64,000 bases of DNA from G965219965 sp965219965 (GCA_965219965.1 OZ244796.1:1116001-1180000); one strand, 5' to 3'; positions 44,445 through 53,542 are shown, counted from the stretch's first letter. The notes: generated by a model not told the origin, from the letters alone. Numbers and translations are program-made.

Positions 44445-46988
44445 ATGTTTTCACCGCAAAAATTATTTTTATCGCTTGCAAGCGTGGCACTTATCGCCGC
44501 GCCTTTCGCACAGGCACAAGCACAAACGCAGACACAAAAAGAAGTGGAAGAAATTATTATTGTTGGCTCGCGCCACAAGGTGAACCCGCTTGAATCTGCC
44601 GTGCCGATAGATTTAATTGAAAAAGACGCCCTTATGCGTCTGCCCGATGCCGATATGGATAATGTGATTTCGCGCCTTGTGCCATCATATAATGTCAATC
44701 AGCAATCGGTAGATGATGAAGCGACTTTTGTCCGTCCGGCCAATTTGCGTGGTCTGCCGCCTGACAGCACCTTGATTTTCGTAAATGGCAAACGCCGCCA
44801 CCGTTCTTCCGTTATTACCGTGTTGGGCGGTGGGCTGTCCGATGGCTCGCACGCGCCTGATATTTCTTCCATTCCCATTATCGCACTAGAGCGCGTGGAA
44901 GTTTTGCTTGATGGCGCGTCCGCCCAATATGGCTCTGATGCCATTGCGGGGGTCATTAACTTTGTGTTGAAAGATGATGCCGAAGGCGGGCATTTTTCTG
45001 CCCGCTATGGTCAATACACCGCCGGCGATGGGGCGAAAACCACGCTCGGCTATAATATCGGCTTGCCGCTTGGCCATGATGGTGCGCTTAACATAAGCGC
45101 GGAAACCTATCGCCAAGACCGCAGCTTGCGCGTTATTCAGCGCGATGATGCTCAAGCCCTCATTGATGCGGGCAATATGCACGTCCCCCAACCTTACGCG
45201 CAAACGTCATGGGGTCAGCCCGTCGTTAAAGATGATTATAAATTTCTCGCCAATATGAAACTGCCCTTAAATGGACAAAATGAACTTTACGGCTTTGTGA
45301 ATCTCGCCGCCCGCACCGTTGATGGTGGTTTTTATTATCGCAATCCGCACACCCGAAGCGGCGTTTATAAAGGGCCGAAAGAGCCGAACGACACCATTCT
45401 CGTGGTTGCCCTTGATGGTGTTGCGGCCAGTTGTAGCCATATCCCCATTATCAATAACGCCCCCGACCCCGCCGCGCTCGCCGCCGTGCAAGCCGATGAT
45501 AATTGCTATTCTTTTTACGAAACCTTGCCCGGCGGTTTTACCCCCAGTTTTATTGGCGAAGTGGAAGACCTCGCCTTTGTCGCGGGTTGGCGCGGGCAGA
45601 TGGATAATGATTGGAGCTACGACCTTGCTTTATCTTACGGCAAGCATGAAATTGCGTATTTCCTCAATAACAGCATTAACCCCCAGCTCGCGCATGAATA
45701 TGCGAAAGGCAATCATATCCGCGATTTCAATCCGGGCGGCCATGCCGAAGAGGACCTGACCGTCACGCTTGATTTTGCGGGCGCGACCACCCGTTTCGGC
45801 CTGCCTATGGATGTCGCCTATGGTTTGGAATATCGCAATGAGGAATACACCATTATTGCGGGCGATAAAAATTCTTCCTTTGTTTATGCAGACGCGCAAG
45901 GCGATAATATCCTCGCCGCGCAAGGGTTGAGCATTGGGTCAAATGGCTATGTTGGTTTTCCCGATTCTGTGGCGGGGTCATTTGAACGGGCCAATTATGC
46001 CGCCTATGCTGATTTTCAAATGCATCATAGCGACCGCCTCACCACGGGGCTGGCTTTGCGTTATGAAGATTACGAAGATTTTGGCGACACGCTAGACGCC
46101 AAGCTATCCGCCCGTTGGCAAGCCATCGGGGCTTGGGCTTTGCGCGGGGCGATTGGCACGGGTTTCCGTGCGCCATCGGCGGGGCAAATTAACGCCCGCC
46201 GCGTTTCTACTGAATTTATTGGCGGCACATTGCAAGACGCCGCCACCTTGCCCGCCACCCATCCGGTCGCGCAATTTAAGGGCGCGGTGCCGCTTACACC
46301 CGAAGAGGCGGTGCATATCACCTTCGGTTTGGTGCATGACGCAAATGATGCGCGTTTCTCGCTGGACTTTTTCAACATTCAGCTCACCGACCGCATTTTA
46401 CATTCCTCTGACCTGCCCCTTTCCGCCGCCGATAAAACCGCGCTGGGCAGTTTCGGCGGACGGTTTGATACGGTGCGCTTTTTGCTTAATGATTTTGAAA
46501 CCACCACGCAGGGCATAGATATGAAATATGACCGCACCACGCAAAATTGGGGTGGGCAAACGCAGTGGACGGCTAATTTTAATTATACCGACACGCAAAT
46601 AGAGAAATTTAATCCCCAACTGCTTAATGTGGTTGACCGTGCTTTAATTGAAAGCAGCCTGCCGGCATGGCGGTTTAACATTGATGCCAATCACCAGCGC
46701 GGGGCGTGGCAAATGATGGGGCGGGTGCGCTATTATGATTCCTTTTACAACAATAATACCGAATCCATTGGCACGGGTTTTACCGCCCAAGCCGAATGGT
46801 TGATAGATGCCGAAATTGGTTATGAATTAAAATCGGGTCTTATCGTCACGCTTGGTGCGGATAATCTGCTAGATAATTACCCCGATAAAAATCCGCTGGC
46901 TGGACGGGTGGGCGATATTTACGCAGTGGACGCACCCTTTGGTTTTAATGGCGCGTTTTATTATGGCCGCCTAGATTGGCACTTTTAG
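44445..46988 (+). CDS. TonB-dependent outer-membrane receptor
   Basis: An 847-residue receptor. The signal peptide ends near A-Q-A-Q (about residue 25). The TonB box-like E-E-I-I-I-V-G-S-R is followed by a plug domain (about 45-170) with L-R-G-L-P-P-D-S-T-L-I-F-V-N-G and A-Q-Y-G-S-D-A-I-A-G-V-I-N. A 22-strand barrel region ends in the typical terminal aromatic (D-W-H-F). The start at 44445 has AAGGAG nearby. Cotranscription with thiC would fit uptake of a thiamine-related compound; the aminergic operon downstream is an alternative link. The substrate is unknown. Confidence 0.92.
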   Translation: MFSPQKLFLSLASVALIAAPFAQAQAQTQTQKEVEEIIIVGSRHKVNPLESAVPIDLIEKDALMRLPDADMDNVISRLVPSYNVNQQSVDDEATFVRPANLRGLPPDSTLIFVNGKRRHRSSVITVLGGGLSDGSHAPDISSIPIIALERVEVLLDGASAQYGSDAIAGVINFVLKDDAEGGHFSARYGQYTAGDGAKTTLGYNIGLPLGHDGALNISAETYRQDRSLRVIQRDDAQALIDAGNMHVPQPYAQTSWGQPVVKDDYKFLANMKLPLNGQNELYGFVNLAARTVDGGFYYRNPHTRSGVYKGPKEPNDTILVVALDGVAASCSHIPIINNAPDPAALAAVQADDNCYSFYETLPGGFTPSFIGEVEDLAFVAGWRGQMDNDWSYDLALSYGKHEIAYFLNNSINPQLAHEYAKGNHIRDFNPGGHAEEDLTVTLDFAGATTRFGLPMDVAYGLEYRNEEYTIIAGDKNSSFVYADAQGDNILAAQGLSIGSNGYVGFPDSVAGSFERANYAAYADFQMHHSDRLTTGLALRYEDYEDFGDTLDAKLSARWQAIGAWALRGAIGTGFRAPSAGQINARRVSTEFIGGTLQDAATLPATHPVAQFKGAVPLTPEEAVHITFGLVHDANDARFSLDFFNIQLTDRILHSSDLPLSAADKTALGSFGGRFDTVRFLLNDFETTTQGIDMKYDRTTQNWGGQTQWTANFNYTDTQIEKFNPQLLNVVDRALIESSLPAWRFNIDANHQRGAWQMMGRVRYYDSFYNNNTESIGTGFTAQAEWLIDAEIGYELKSGLIVTLGADNLLDNYPDKNPLAGRVGDIYAVDAPFGFNGAFYYGRLDWHF

Positions 46989-47012
46989 GTGGGCGCATCA
47001 GGGGGCGCGTAT

Positions 47013-47032
47013 AATTGACCAATCGGTCAATT
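47013..47032. promoter_or_regulatory. Perfect palindrome resembling a TetR-family operator
   Basis: AATTGACC and GGTCAATT flank a four-base centre (AATC), giving a 20-base operator-like palindrome of the T-T-G-A-C-C-N-A-T-C-G-G-T-C-A-A type used by many TetR repressors. It lies 24 bases after the receptor stop and 128 bases before the amine dehydrogenase start. No T-run follows, so a terminator is less likely. No tetR gene is in the window. Confidence 0.55.
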
Positions 47033-47160
47033 TCTGCCCGCTTGCACCCCGTTAAATAGCCCCCAAAATCAAACCCTTAGCGGCTTGGCTTGCCAGCCGA
47101 CCCTTTTTTTGTCTAATATCAGCACATGGCTGACAAAACAAAATGAGAGGGCTTTGGCTT

Positions 47161-48348
47161 ATGTTCACCTATCTTAAAAAAAGCGCGTATCGCAAATATA
47201 AATCTTTTCAATATGCAGTTTTAGCTGTGGCACTTTTGTCTGGCTCTGCCTCTGCCCAGCTTGCGCCCGAACCCATTCCCAATGTTGCCACGTTGCCGCA
47301 AGAAATTCCCCAAAGCTGGATTTTCGCGCATGATAATGCCTTTTTCTCGCTCACCACAGGGCGGCTTATGCTCATTGACTTGCTTAGTGATAATCGCAAT
47401 TTTCGCGGTGTCGTTCGCGCTTCCCTCATGGGGCCGTTCCAGCAATCGCTTAAACGCGGTGAGCTTTATGTCGCCGAAAGTTTTTATTCGCGTGGCACAC
47501 GCGGCACGCAAATTGATGTGCTAACCATTTATCAAACCAACACGCTCAAAGAAAAGGCCGAAGTTATTCTGCCCGACAATAAACGCCTGCAAGCGGTGAT
47601 ACAAAAAGCAGCATTGCAATTAACCCGTGACGAAAATTTTGCATTGGTGTTTAATTTCAGCCCTGCCTCTAGCGTCACTGTGGTGGATTTGCAAAAGCGC
47701 GAAGTGGTGAATGAAATTGACACGCCCGGCTGTTCGCTTATTTATCCACTTGGCCAACGTGGCTTTGCCACGCTTTGCGCCGATGGCACCGCGCTGTCCA
47801 TTACCCTTGACAAAAACGGCCAAGTCAAAGCCAAAAGCAAGTCCAAGCCCTTTAACGATATTGATAATGACCCGCTTTTTATGAAAGCGGCATGGCATAA
47901 TGGCATTGCTTATTTCACTTCTTACAAAGGCAAAATTCAGCCGATAGATTTGCGCGGCAATAAGGCCAAAGTCCTGCGGGCTTGGGATATGCCCCATGAC
48001 CACATGTCGGCTTTGCCCAATGCGCGGCCTTCGGGTTGGCAAATTATTTCTGCCGACCGCAATGGGCAGCTTTATGTTCTCATGCGCGCCAATGCGGGTG
48101 AAGGCGACCATAAATTTGGCGGCGCGGCGGTTTATGTGCTGGACGCGCAAAGCAAAAAACTGGCCGATGTGATTGTGTTGGAAACCGATGGCTTTTCCAT
48201 TGAGGCCACCAAAAGCCCCGCGCCCGTTTTGGCCGTCACCAATATCAATATGGAGCTAGATGTTTATGACACGGCAGGGCGCAATAAGCTCAAAACCATT
48301 GGCGGTTGGGGCGCGTCTATGCCGCTAACCATTTACGCGGCACAATAA
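47161..48348 (+). CDS. aauB: Amine dehydrogenase large (heavy) subunit, aromatic amine type
   Basis: A 395-residue periplasmic beta-propeller subunit of a tryptophan tryptophylquinone amine dehydrogenase, which oxidises primary amines to aldehyde and ammonia. A signal peptide is cleaved near A-S-A-Q (about residue 32). The mature chain has the family segments I-F-A-H-D-N-A-F-F-S-L and D-V-Y-D-T. I use ATG 47161 because GAGAGGG lies nine bases before it; an ATG at 47143 is the alternative. It is followed by accessory genes and the small subunit, in the order of known aau and mau operons. Aromatic amine preference is inferred from the small subunit. Confidence 0.88.
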   Translation: MFTYLKKSAYRKYKSFQYAVLAVALLSGSASAQLAPEPIPNVATLPQEIPQSWIFAHDNAFFSLTTGRLMLIDLLSDNRNFRGVVRASLMGPFQQSLKRGELYVAESFYSRGTRGTQIDVLTIYQTNTLKEKAEVILPDNKRLQAVIQKAALQLTRDENFALVFNFSPASSVTVVDLQKREVVNEIDTPGCSLIYPLGQRGFATLCADGTALSITLDKNGQVKAKSKSKPFNDIDNDPLFMKAAWHNGIAYFTSYKGKIQPIDLRGNKAKVLRAWDMPHDHMSALPNARPSGWQIISADRNGQLYVLMRANAGEGDHKFGGAAVYVLDAQSKKLADVIVLETDGFSIEATKSPAPVLAVTNINMELDVYDTAGRNKLKTIGGWGASMPLTIYAAQ

Positions 48349-48368
48349 CAAACCATAGGAAGCAAACC

Positions 48369-48935
48369 ATGAACGCATTTATTTTTTCTTTTTTGCAAGT
48401 ATTTTTCGCGCTGTTATTTCTGCACGGGTTTTTGAGCAAGCTCGCCGACACGCACCGCTTTATTGACATTATCAAAGGCTATCACCTCCTGCCCGATTTT
48501 GCCGTCCGCCCTGTTGCTGGCTTTATCATCAGTGCTGAATCCGCCACGCTCCTCGCGCTTAGCACCACGCCCTTTATCACCAACCCGCTTACGGGCGCGA
48601 TGATGGCCGCCGCATTGGTTAGCCTTTACACCCTCGCTTTGGGCATAAATTTTGCCCGTGGGCATTTTGATTTTGACTGCGGCTGTCACTGGACATCCGC
48701 CCGCGCCCCACGCCCTAAAGCCTTTTGGCTTTTAGGCCGCAATGGGCTATTGCTGGCCGCCAGTTTTGGCTTTGTCGCGCTGGCCACCTCTTTCACCCCG
48801 CCCGCCTTACCTTTCGCGCAATTTGCCCTGCCCGCTATGACGGCGGCGTTTGGCTTTGCCCTTTATTTATTTGCCGATGAATGGCTGGGCCTGTTAATGC
48901 CTGCCAAAAATAAAGGGGGCGCGGCGCATGGATAA
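48369..48935 (+). CDS. aauE: MauE-like membrane protein for amine dehydrogenase maturation
   Basis: A 188-residue inner-membrane protein with four to five membrane segments and a DoxX/MauE character. The conserved F-D-F-D-C-G-C-H segment has paired Cys. MauE works with MauD to form disulfides in the small subunit. GGAAG precedes the ATG. It overlaps the following gene by eight bases. Confidence 0.88.
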   Translation: MNAFIFSFLQVFFALLFLHGFLSKLADTHRFIDIIKGYHLLPDFAVRPVAGFIISAESATLLALSTTPFITNPLTGAMMAAALVSLYTLALGINFARGHFDFDCGCHWTSARAPRPKAFWLLGRNGLLLAASFGFVALATSFTPPALPFAQFALPAMTAAFGFALYLFADEWLGLLMPAKNKGGAAHG

Positions 48936-49542
48936 TTTCATTTTCTATTCCATCATTGGCCTTTGGCTTGGTTTTGCCGCACTGGTTGTGGTGAACCTCG
49001 CTTTGTTGCGCCAATTTGGCGTTTTGTTTGAGCGCGTCGCCCCTGCCGGTGCGTTGGCCATGAACGCCCAGCTTAAAACGGGTGATGCCGCCCCTGAAAT
49101 GGCACTGACCAATCTGTTGGGCGAAACGCTTAACATTGGCACGCCGCACGGCACAGAAAAGACCCTGCTCTTTTTCCTTTCGCCTTCTTGTGTGGTGTGC
49201 AAAACCCTTTTGCCTGTGGTCAAGCAATTTGCCCATGCGGGGCATACCAATGTGATTTACGCCAGTGCGGGCGATGATGTGCAACTGCATGAAGATTTTA
49301 TTGCCCGCCATGAACTGCCGCGTGGCCAATATCTTATTTCCGACCAGCTCGGCATGATTTACGGCGTGAGCAAATTGCCTTATGCTTTTTTAATTGATAA
49401 GACGGCGAAAATTTCCGCTATGGGGCTGGTCAACACCCGCGAGCATATTGAAAGCCTATTTGAAGCCGAAGAAATGAAAATCGCCTCATTGCAAGAATAT
49501 GTTGCGACCCATAAAACAGGAGAGCAGAAAGATGCAGGATAA
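48928..49542 (+). CDS. aauD: MauD-like thioredoxin-fold protein for amine dehydrogenase maturation
   Basis: A 204-residue protein with an N-terminal anchor (about residues 5-27) and a thioredoxin-like domain facing the periplasm. The redox motif is C-V-V-C at 88-91 (in S-P-S-C-V-V-C). It is needed in relatives for correct disulfide pattern and stability of the small subunit, which here has 14 Cys. It overlaps the small-subunit gene by eleven bases. Confidence 0.9.
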   Translation: MDNFIFYSIIGLWLGFAALVVVNLALLRQFGVLFERVAPAGALAMNAQLKTGDAAPEMALTNLLGETLNIGTPHGTEKTLLFFLSPSCVVCKTLLPVVKQFAHAGHTNVIYASAGDDVQLHEDFIARHELPRGQYLISDQLGMIYGVSKLPYAFLIDKTAKISAMGLVNTREHIESLFEAEEMKIASLQEYVATHKTGEQKDAG

Positions 49543-50083
49543 ATTTAACGCCATTTCAGAAAAAATGATGCGCCGCTTGGCGCGTAAAACTTCGCGCCGC
49601 AGTCTGTTAGGATTGTTAGGCGGGGTGCTGGCTGGACAAGCCGCCCTCCCACTTTTACCCGTCGCCCGCGCCGCTCCTGCCAGCGATAATGGCTTTCCCG
49701 GCGTCGCCCCGCAAAGCACGGGCAATCCAATGGACCCGGGCGACCCGACCTCATGCGATTATTGGCGTTATTGCGGCATTGACGGCTTTATCTGCGCCTG
49801 CTGTGGCGGCACGCAAAATGCCTGCCCGCCCGGCACAGAAATGTCGCCCATTACATGGATTGGCACATGCGAAAACCCCGCCGATAAAAAGAACTACATT
49901 ATTTCCTATAATGATTGTTGCGGCTCAGAAAGCTGTGGCCGATGCTTGTGCAACCGCAATGATGATGACCGCCCGATTATTCGCCCGCAAAAAAACAATG
50001 ATATTAACTGGTGCTTGGGTGCGGAGAGCCGCGTTTATCATTGCTCCACGGCGGTGATTTTGGGGCTGGCTTTAGACGAATAG
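49532..50083 (+). CDS. aauA: Amine dehydrogenase small (light) subunit with tryptophan tryptophylquinone cofactor
   Basis: The catalytic subunit, 183 residues. A twin-arginine signal (S-R-R-S-L-L-G at 21-27) is followed by a hydrophobic region and cleavage near A-R-A. The two tryptophans that become the cofactor are visible as T-W-I-G-T-C (Trp109) and N-W-C-L-G-A-E (Trp160). They are 51 residues apart, as in methylamine dehydrogenase (57 and 108). The chain has 14 Cys in the C-D-Y-W-R-Y-C ... D-C-C-G ... C-G-R-C-L-C pattern. This count and the P-I-T-W-I-G-T-C context fit aromatic amine dehydrogenase better than methylamine dehydrogenase, which has 12. That subtype call rests on my memory of the families. 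Confidence 0.92.
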   Translation: MQDKFNAISEKMMRRLARKTSRRSLLGLLGGVLAGQAALPLLPVARAAPASDNGFPGVAPQSTGNPMDPGDPTSCDYWRYCGIDGFICACCGGTQNACPPGTEMSPITWIGTCENPADKKNYIISYNDCCGSESCGRCLCNRNDDDRPIIRPQKNNDINWCLGAESRVYHCSTAVILGLALDE

Positions 50084-50098
50084 ACGAATAGCACACTC

Positions 50099-50605
50099 AT
50101 GCACAATAAAAAGATTTGGCTGGTGCTGGGCGTGGTCTTTTGCGCCCCTGCCTTTGGCCAAGAAACTGGCGAAACAAATGACCCCTATCAAAGATGCGCG
50201 GTGTGCCATTTGCAAAATGGCGAAGGCGTGGTTGGTGCGTTCCCACCCTTAGCGGGGCATATCACGCAATTTTTTGACACACAAAAGGGGCGTGATTATC
50301 TTGTCCAAATTATTATTCATGGCATGCAAGGCCAAATCCGTGTCGGGGCGCAAACTTATTTTGGCGTCATGCCCGCCATTGTTGCCGACCTTAACGATGC
50401 CGAAATGCTGGCCCTGCTCAATCGGCTGGTGGAAAAATTCGCCACGCCGCAACAAAAAGCCACCCACGCCAAAACGCCTTTCTTCACCCAAGCCGCCATT
50501 GCCTATATCCGCCAAAACCCCATTAAAGACCCCGCCCTGCAAGGCTTACGCCAATCTGTTTTGAACATAAAAACAAATGACCCGCCCTGCCCCCGCACCC
50601 CATAA
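50099..50605 (+). CDS. Periplasmic c-type cytochrome in the amine dehydrogenase operon
   Basis: A 168-residue exported protein with signal peptide ending A-F-G-Q near residue 20 and one haem motif C-A-V-C-H at 33-37, followed by a cytochrome c fold with Met-containing G-V-M-P. The tail after about residue 125 is longer than usual and rich in Gln and Pro. As no cupredoxin (amicyanin or azurin) gene is present, this protein or the next may take electrons from the reduced cofactor. Confidence 0.88.
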   Translation: MHNKKIWLVLGVVFCAPAFGQETGETNDPYQRCAVCHLQNGEGVVGAFPPLAGHITQFFDTQKGRDYLVQIIIHGMQGQIRVGAQTYFGVMPAIVADLNDAEMLALLNRLVEKFATPQQKATHAKTPFFTQAAIAYIRQNPIKDPALQGLRQSVLNIKTNDPPCPRTP

Positions 50606-50611
50606 AAACAA

Positions 50612-51244
50612 ATGACGCCCGCCCCCGCACCCCTCACACGCCGCACCCTGCCGACCATCTTAACCCGCACCCTATGCGCGGTTCGCACCCAAGCGCGGCG
50701 GCACATAATCACACCCGCCAATTTCATCTATTCCTTTTTTTCGCGTGCCACCGCACCCCTTTCGCGTATCGCCCGCACCCCGCACACCGCCGCCCCCTCA
50801 CTCGCGGCTTTGCGACACGCCGCCCGCGCCCTTTTCGCGCTTTGCGCCGTGTTTTTTCTGCCCGCGCCGATTCAGGCGCAGGAAAAAATCAACCCTGCGC
50901 TGGCCGAGCAGGATTGGGTGCTACATTGTCGCGGCTGTCACGGCATGGGCGGCGAAATTGCCCGCGAGGGCATGCCGCTTTTGGCGGGTGAGATGAGCAA
51001 GTTTTTATCTGTGCAAGGCGGACGCGCTTATCTCATACAAGTGCCGGGCGTGGCCAACGCGCCCATGAGCGATGCGCGGCTGGCCAATTTAACAAATTGG
51101 ATGTTGCGCGAATTTGACCCCGACAATATCCCGCCGCACCACACGCCCTATACGGCAGACGAAATCCACACCCTGCGCCAAACCAGCCTCATTCCCAACG
51201 CCGCCACCGTGCGCGAGAAATTGGTAAAACTCATGGGGGAGTGA
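50612..51244 (+). CDS. Second c-type cytochrome of the amine dehydrogenase operon
   Basis: One haem motif C-R-G-C-H (residues 106-110 counted from ATG 50612) and G-M-G-G after it, with a Met-rich G-V-A-N-A-P-M-S ligand region. The likely signal peptide is A-R-A-L-F-A-L-C-A-V-F-F-L-P-A-P-I-Q-A at 71-89, preceded by about 70 Arg/Thr/Pro-rich residues that look untranslated. The real start may be the TTG codon at about residue 68. Its last third is duplicated at 54523-54724. Confidence 0.82.
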   Translation: MTPAPAPLTRRTLPTILTRTLCAVRTQARRHIITPANFIYSFFSRATAPLSRIARTPHTAAPSLAALRHAARALFALCAVFFLPAPIQAQEKINPALAEQDWVLHCRGCHGMGGEIAREGMPLLAGEMSKFLSVQGGRAYLIQVPGVANAPMSDARLANLTNWMLREFDPDNIPPHHTPYTADEIHTLRQTSLIPNAATVREKLVKLMGE

Positions 51245-51279
51245 GCGCAGCCAACCGCCCTAATGATGGCTTTTTGTTT
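51077..51279. repeat. Duplicated segment, copy A: cytochrome tail to metE end
   Basis: From CGGCTGGC at 51077 through the cytochrome stop and the last codons of metE, this ~200-base segment is repeated in the same orientation at 54523-54724 with scattered substitutions and one single-base deletion. Confidence 0.9.
51249..51276 (+). terminator. Probable terminator of the amine dehydrogenase operon, overlapping metE end
   Basis: AGCCA (51249-51253) can pair with TGGCT (51267-51271) and five Ts follow at 51271-51275. The stem is short. It overlaps the final codons of metE, which is read on the other strand. Confidence 0.5.
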
Positions 51280-53542
51280 GGCGCAAGGTTTGCGCCGCCG
51301 CAACCATATTTTGAAGCGATGGTATCACTTCACGCCAATGACGTGTTTTTAACCCGCAATCGGGATTGACCCAAAGCCGTTCGGGCGCAATAAGCGCGGC
51401 GGCTTTGTGCATAAGCTGAACCATATATGCCTCTTTTGGGATATTGGGCGCATGAATATCATAAACGCCCGGGCCAATTTCATTGGGATAGTTGAAAGTT
51501 TTGAACACCTCAAGCAATTCCATATCAGAGCGCGAAGTTTCAATCGTAATAACATCGGCGTCCATTTTTGCAATGTCTTCAATAATATCATTGAATTTAG
51601 AATAACACATATGCGTGTGAATTTGTGTTTCATCGGCGGCAATGCTGGCGGTTATCCGAAAAGAGTCAATCGCCCAATCTAAATAATGCGGCCATTGGGA
51701 TTGGCGCAGGGGCAAGCCTTCGCGCAAAGCAGGTTCATCAATTTGAATGATATTAATGCCCGCTTTTTCTAGGTCACGCACCTCTGCGCGTATTGCAAGG
51801 GCAAGCTGGTAGCAAGTTTCACGGCGCGGCTGGTCATCACGCACAAAAGACCAGTTGAGAATCGTCACCGGCCCCGTCAACATGCCTTTCATTGGTTTTT
51901 GCGTCAAAGATTGCGCGTATGCCGTCCACGCAACCGTCATAGGGTGCGGGCGCGTGACATCGCCAAACAAAATGGGCGGCTTAACACAGCGCGAGCCATA
52001 AGATTGCACCCAACCAAATTGGGAAATGGCAAACCCTTCCAATTGCGCGGCGAAATACTCCACCATATCATTGCGCTCTGGCTCGCCATGCACCAGCACA
52101 TCAAGACCAATTTCTTCTTGTTGGCGCACAATGTTAGAAATTTCTTTTTTGATTAAATTCTCATAAGCGGCCTCACCCATCGCGCCTTGACGAAAATCCC
52201 GCCGCGCTTTGCGTATGTCATCGGTTTGGGGGAAAGAGCCGATTGTTGTCGTGGGGAATGTGGGCAATTTAATATGCGCCAGTTGCTTTTTTTGCCGTGC
52301 GGGATAAGAAGAGTGCCGCCGTGCCATATCAGCCGAGCGCGTTTTGACCGCCTGTTGCACCGCGGCTTTGTGAATATGTTTGGAATGGCGGCGATTTTCT
52401 ACAGCCGCCGCATTATCCGACAAGGCGTAGGCGACACTGGCGCGGGTTTCATTGAGGGCTTGTTTCAAAATGTGCAATTCTTCAAGTTTCTGCACCGCAA
52501 AGGCCAGCCATGACGCAATTTCAGGGTCAAGTTTTTTCTCACGCGTCAAATCAATCGGCACATGCAAAAGAGAGCAAGATGGCGCAAGCCACAAACGCGC
52601 CTTAAGCTGTGCGGCGATGGGTTCAAGCCAATCCAGCACAGCGGTTAAATCTGTTTTCCATATATTCCGCCCGTCAATCACGCCCAGCGAAAGGATTTTT
52701 CCCTCTGGCAGGGCTTTGACCGCATTGTCCACATCACCGCGCCCGCGCACGGCATCAATATGCCAGCCGTCAACGGGCAAATCAAAAGCCCATGCGAGAT
52801 TATTTTGCAGTGCGCCGAAATAGCTGGCCAAAAGAATGTTAACGCCGCTTTGTGCCAATGTCGCATAGCTGGTTTGGAAAGCGTGCCGCCATTGCGCGTC
52901 CAATTCAGTCACAAGAATTGGCTCATCAATTTGCACCCAGTCAAGCCCCGCTTGCGCCAGCTTGGCGAGCAATTCTTTGTAAACAGCCGTCAGCGATGGC
53001 AAAAGATTCAGCTTGTTTGTGTCGTCTTTTGATTTACCCAACCAAAGATAGGTGACCGGGCCGATAATCACGGGCTTGGCGTTTACATTTTGCGCTTGGG
53101 CTTCTTCAATTTGTTTCAGCAGTGCTTCGGCGTGCAGAGAAAATCGCGTATGGTGTGTAAATTCGGGAACAATATAATGGTAATTCGTGTCAAACCATTT
53201 TGTCATTTCGCCCGCCGCGATATTTTGCGATTGGCTATCATCGGGGCATTGGCCACGCGCCACACGGAAATACTGATTAAAATCCGCCCCGCCCAGTTTC
53301 GCAATGCGGTGCGGCACATTGCCGACAAGAAAGCTGGTATCCAGCACTTGGTCATAAAAAGAAAAATCACCAATCGGCACATGGTCCAAACACGCCTGCG
53401 CCGCCCAGCTTGTTTGGCGAATGGTTTTCGCGGTTTGCTCAAGCTCGGCTTGCGAAATATCTTTGCGCCAATATCTTTCAAGCGCGAATTTTAACTCACG
53501 CGCCGCGCCAATGCGGGGAAATCCCAAATTGTGAATCTGCAC
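51260..53542 (-). CDS. metE: Cobalamin-independent methionine synthase
   Basis: MetE transfers a methyl group from methyltetrahydrofolate triglutamate to homocysteine. The 760-residue protein has both halves: the N-terminal L-G-F-P-R-I-G start and the C-terminal catalytic barrel with T-T-I-G-S-F-P-Q, zinc ligands in H-T-H-M-C and N-P-D-C-G-L-K-T-R. It is read divergently from metR with a 95-base intergenic region carrying MetR-like boxes, which fits MetR activation by homocysteine. The 3' end overlaps the terminator of the upstream operon. Confidence 0.97.
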   Translation of the reverse strand: MQIHNLGFPRIGAARELKFALERYWRKDISQAELEQTAKTIRQTSWAAQACLDHVPIGDFSFYDQVLDTSFLVGNVPHRIAKLGGADFNQYFRVARGQCPDDSQSQNIAAGEMTKWFDTNYHYIVPEFTHHTRFSLHAEALLKQIEEAQAQNVNAKPVIIGPVTYLWLGKSKDDTNKLNLLPSLTAVYKELLAKLAQAGLDWVQIDEPILVTELDAQWRHAFQTSYATLAQSGVNILLASYFGALQNNLAWAFDLPVDGWHIDAVRGRGDVDNAVKALPEGKILSLGVIDGRNIWKTDLTAVLDWLEPIAAQLKARLWLAPSCSLLHVPIDLTREKKLDPEIASWLAFAVQKLEELHILKQALNETRASVAYALSDNAAAVENRRHSKHIHKAAVQQAVKTRSADMARRHSSYPARQKKQLAHIKLPTFPTTTIGSFPQTDDIRKARRDFRQGAMGEAAYENLIKKEISNIVRQQEEIGLDVLVHGEPERNDMVEYFAAQLEGFAISQFGWVQSYGSRCVKPPILFGDVTRPHPMTVAWTAYAQSLTQKPMKGMLTGPVTILNWSFVRDDQPRRETCYQLALAIRAEVRDLEKAGINIIQIDEPALREGLPLRQSQWPHYLDWAIDSFRITASIAADETQIHTHMCYSKFNDIIEDIAKMDADVITIETSRSDMELLEVFKTFNYPNEIGPGVYDIHAPNIPKEAYMVQLMHKAAALIAPERLWVNPDCGLKTRHWREVIPSLQNMVAAAQTLRQTKSHH

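Noticed and set aside
49532..50083. Methylamine dehydrogenase proper (MauA)
   Set aside because: The 14-Cys pattern and the lack of mauG, mauF and an amicyanin gene fit aromatic amine dehydrogenase better, though substrate cannot be proven from sequence.
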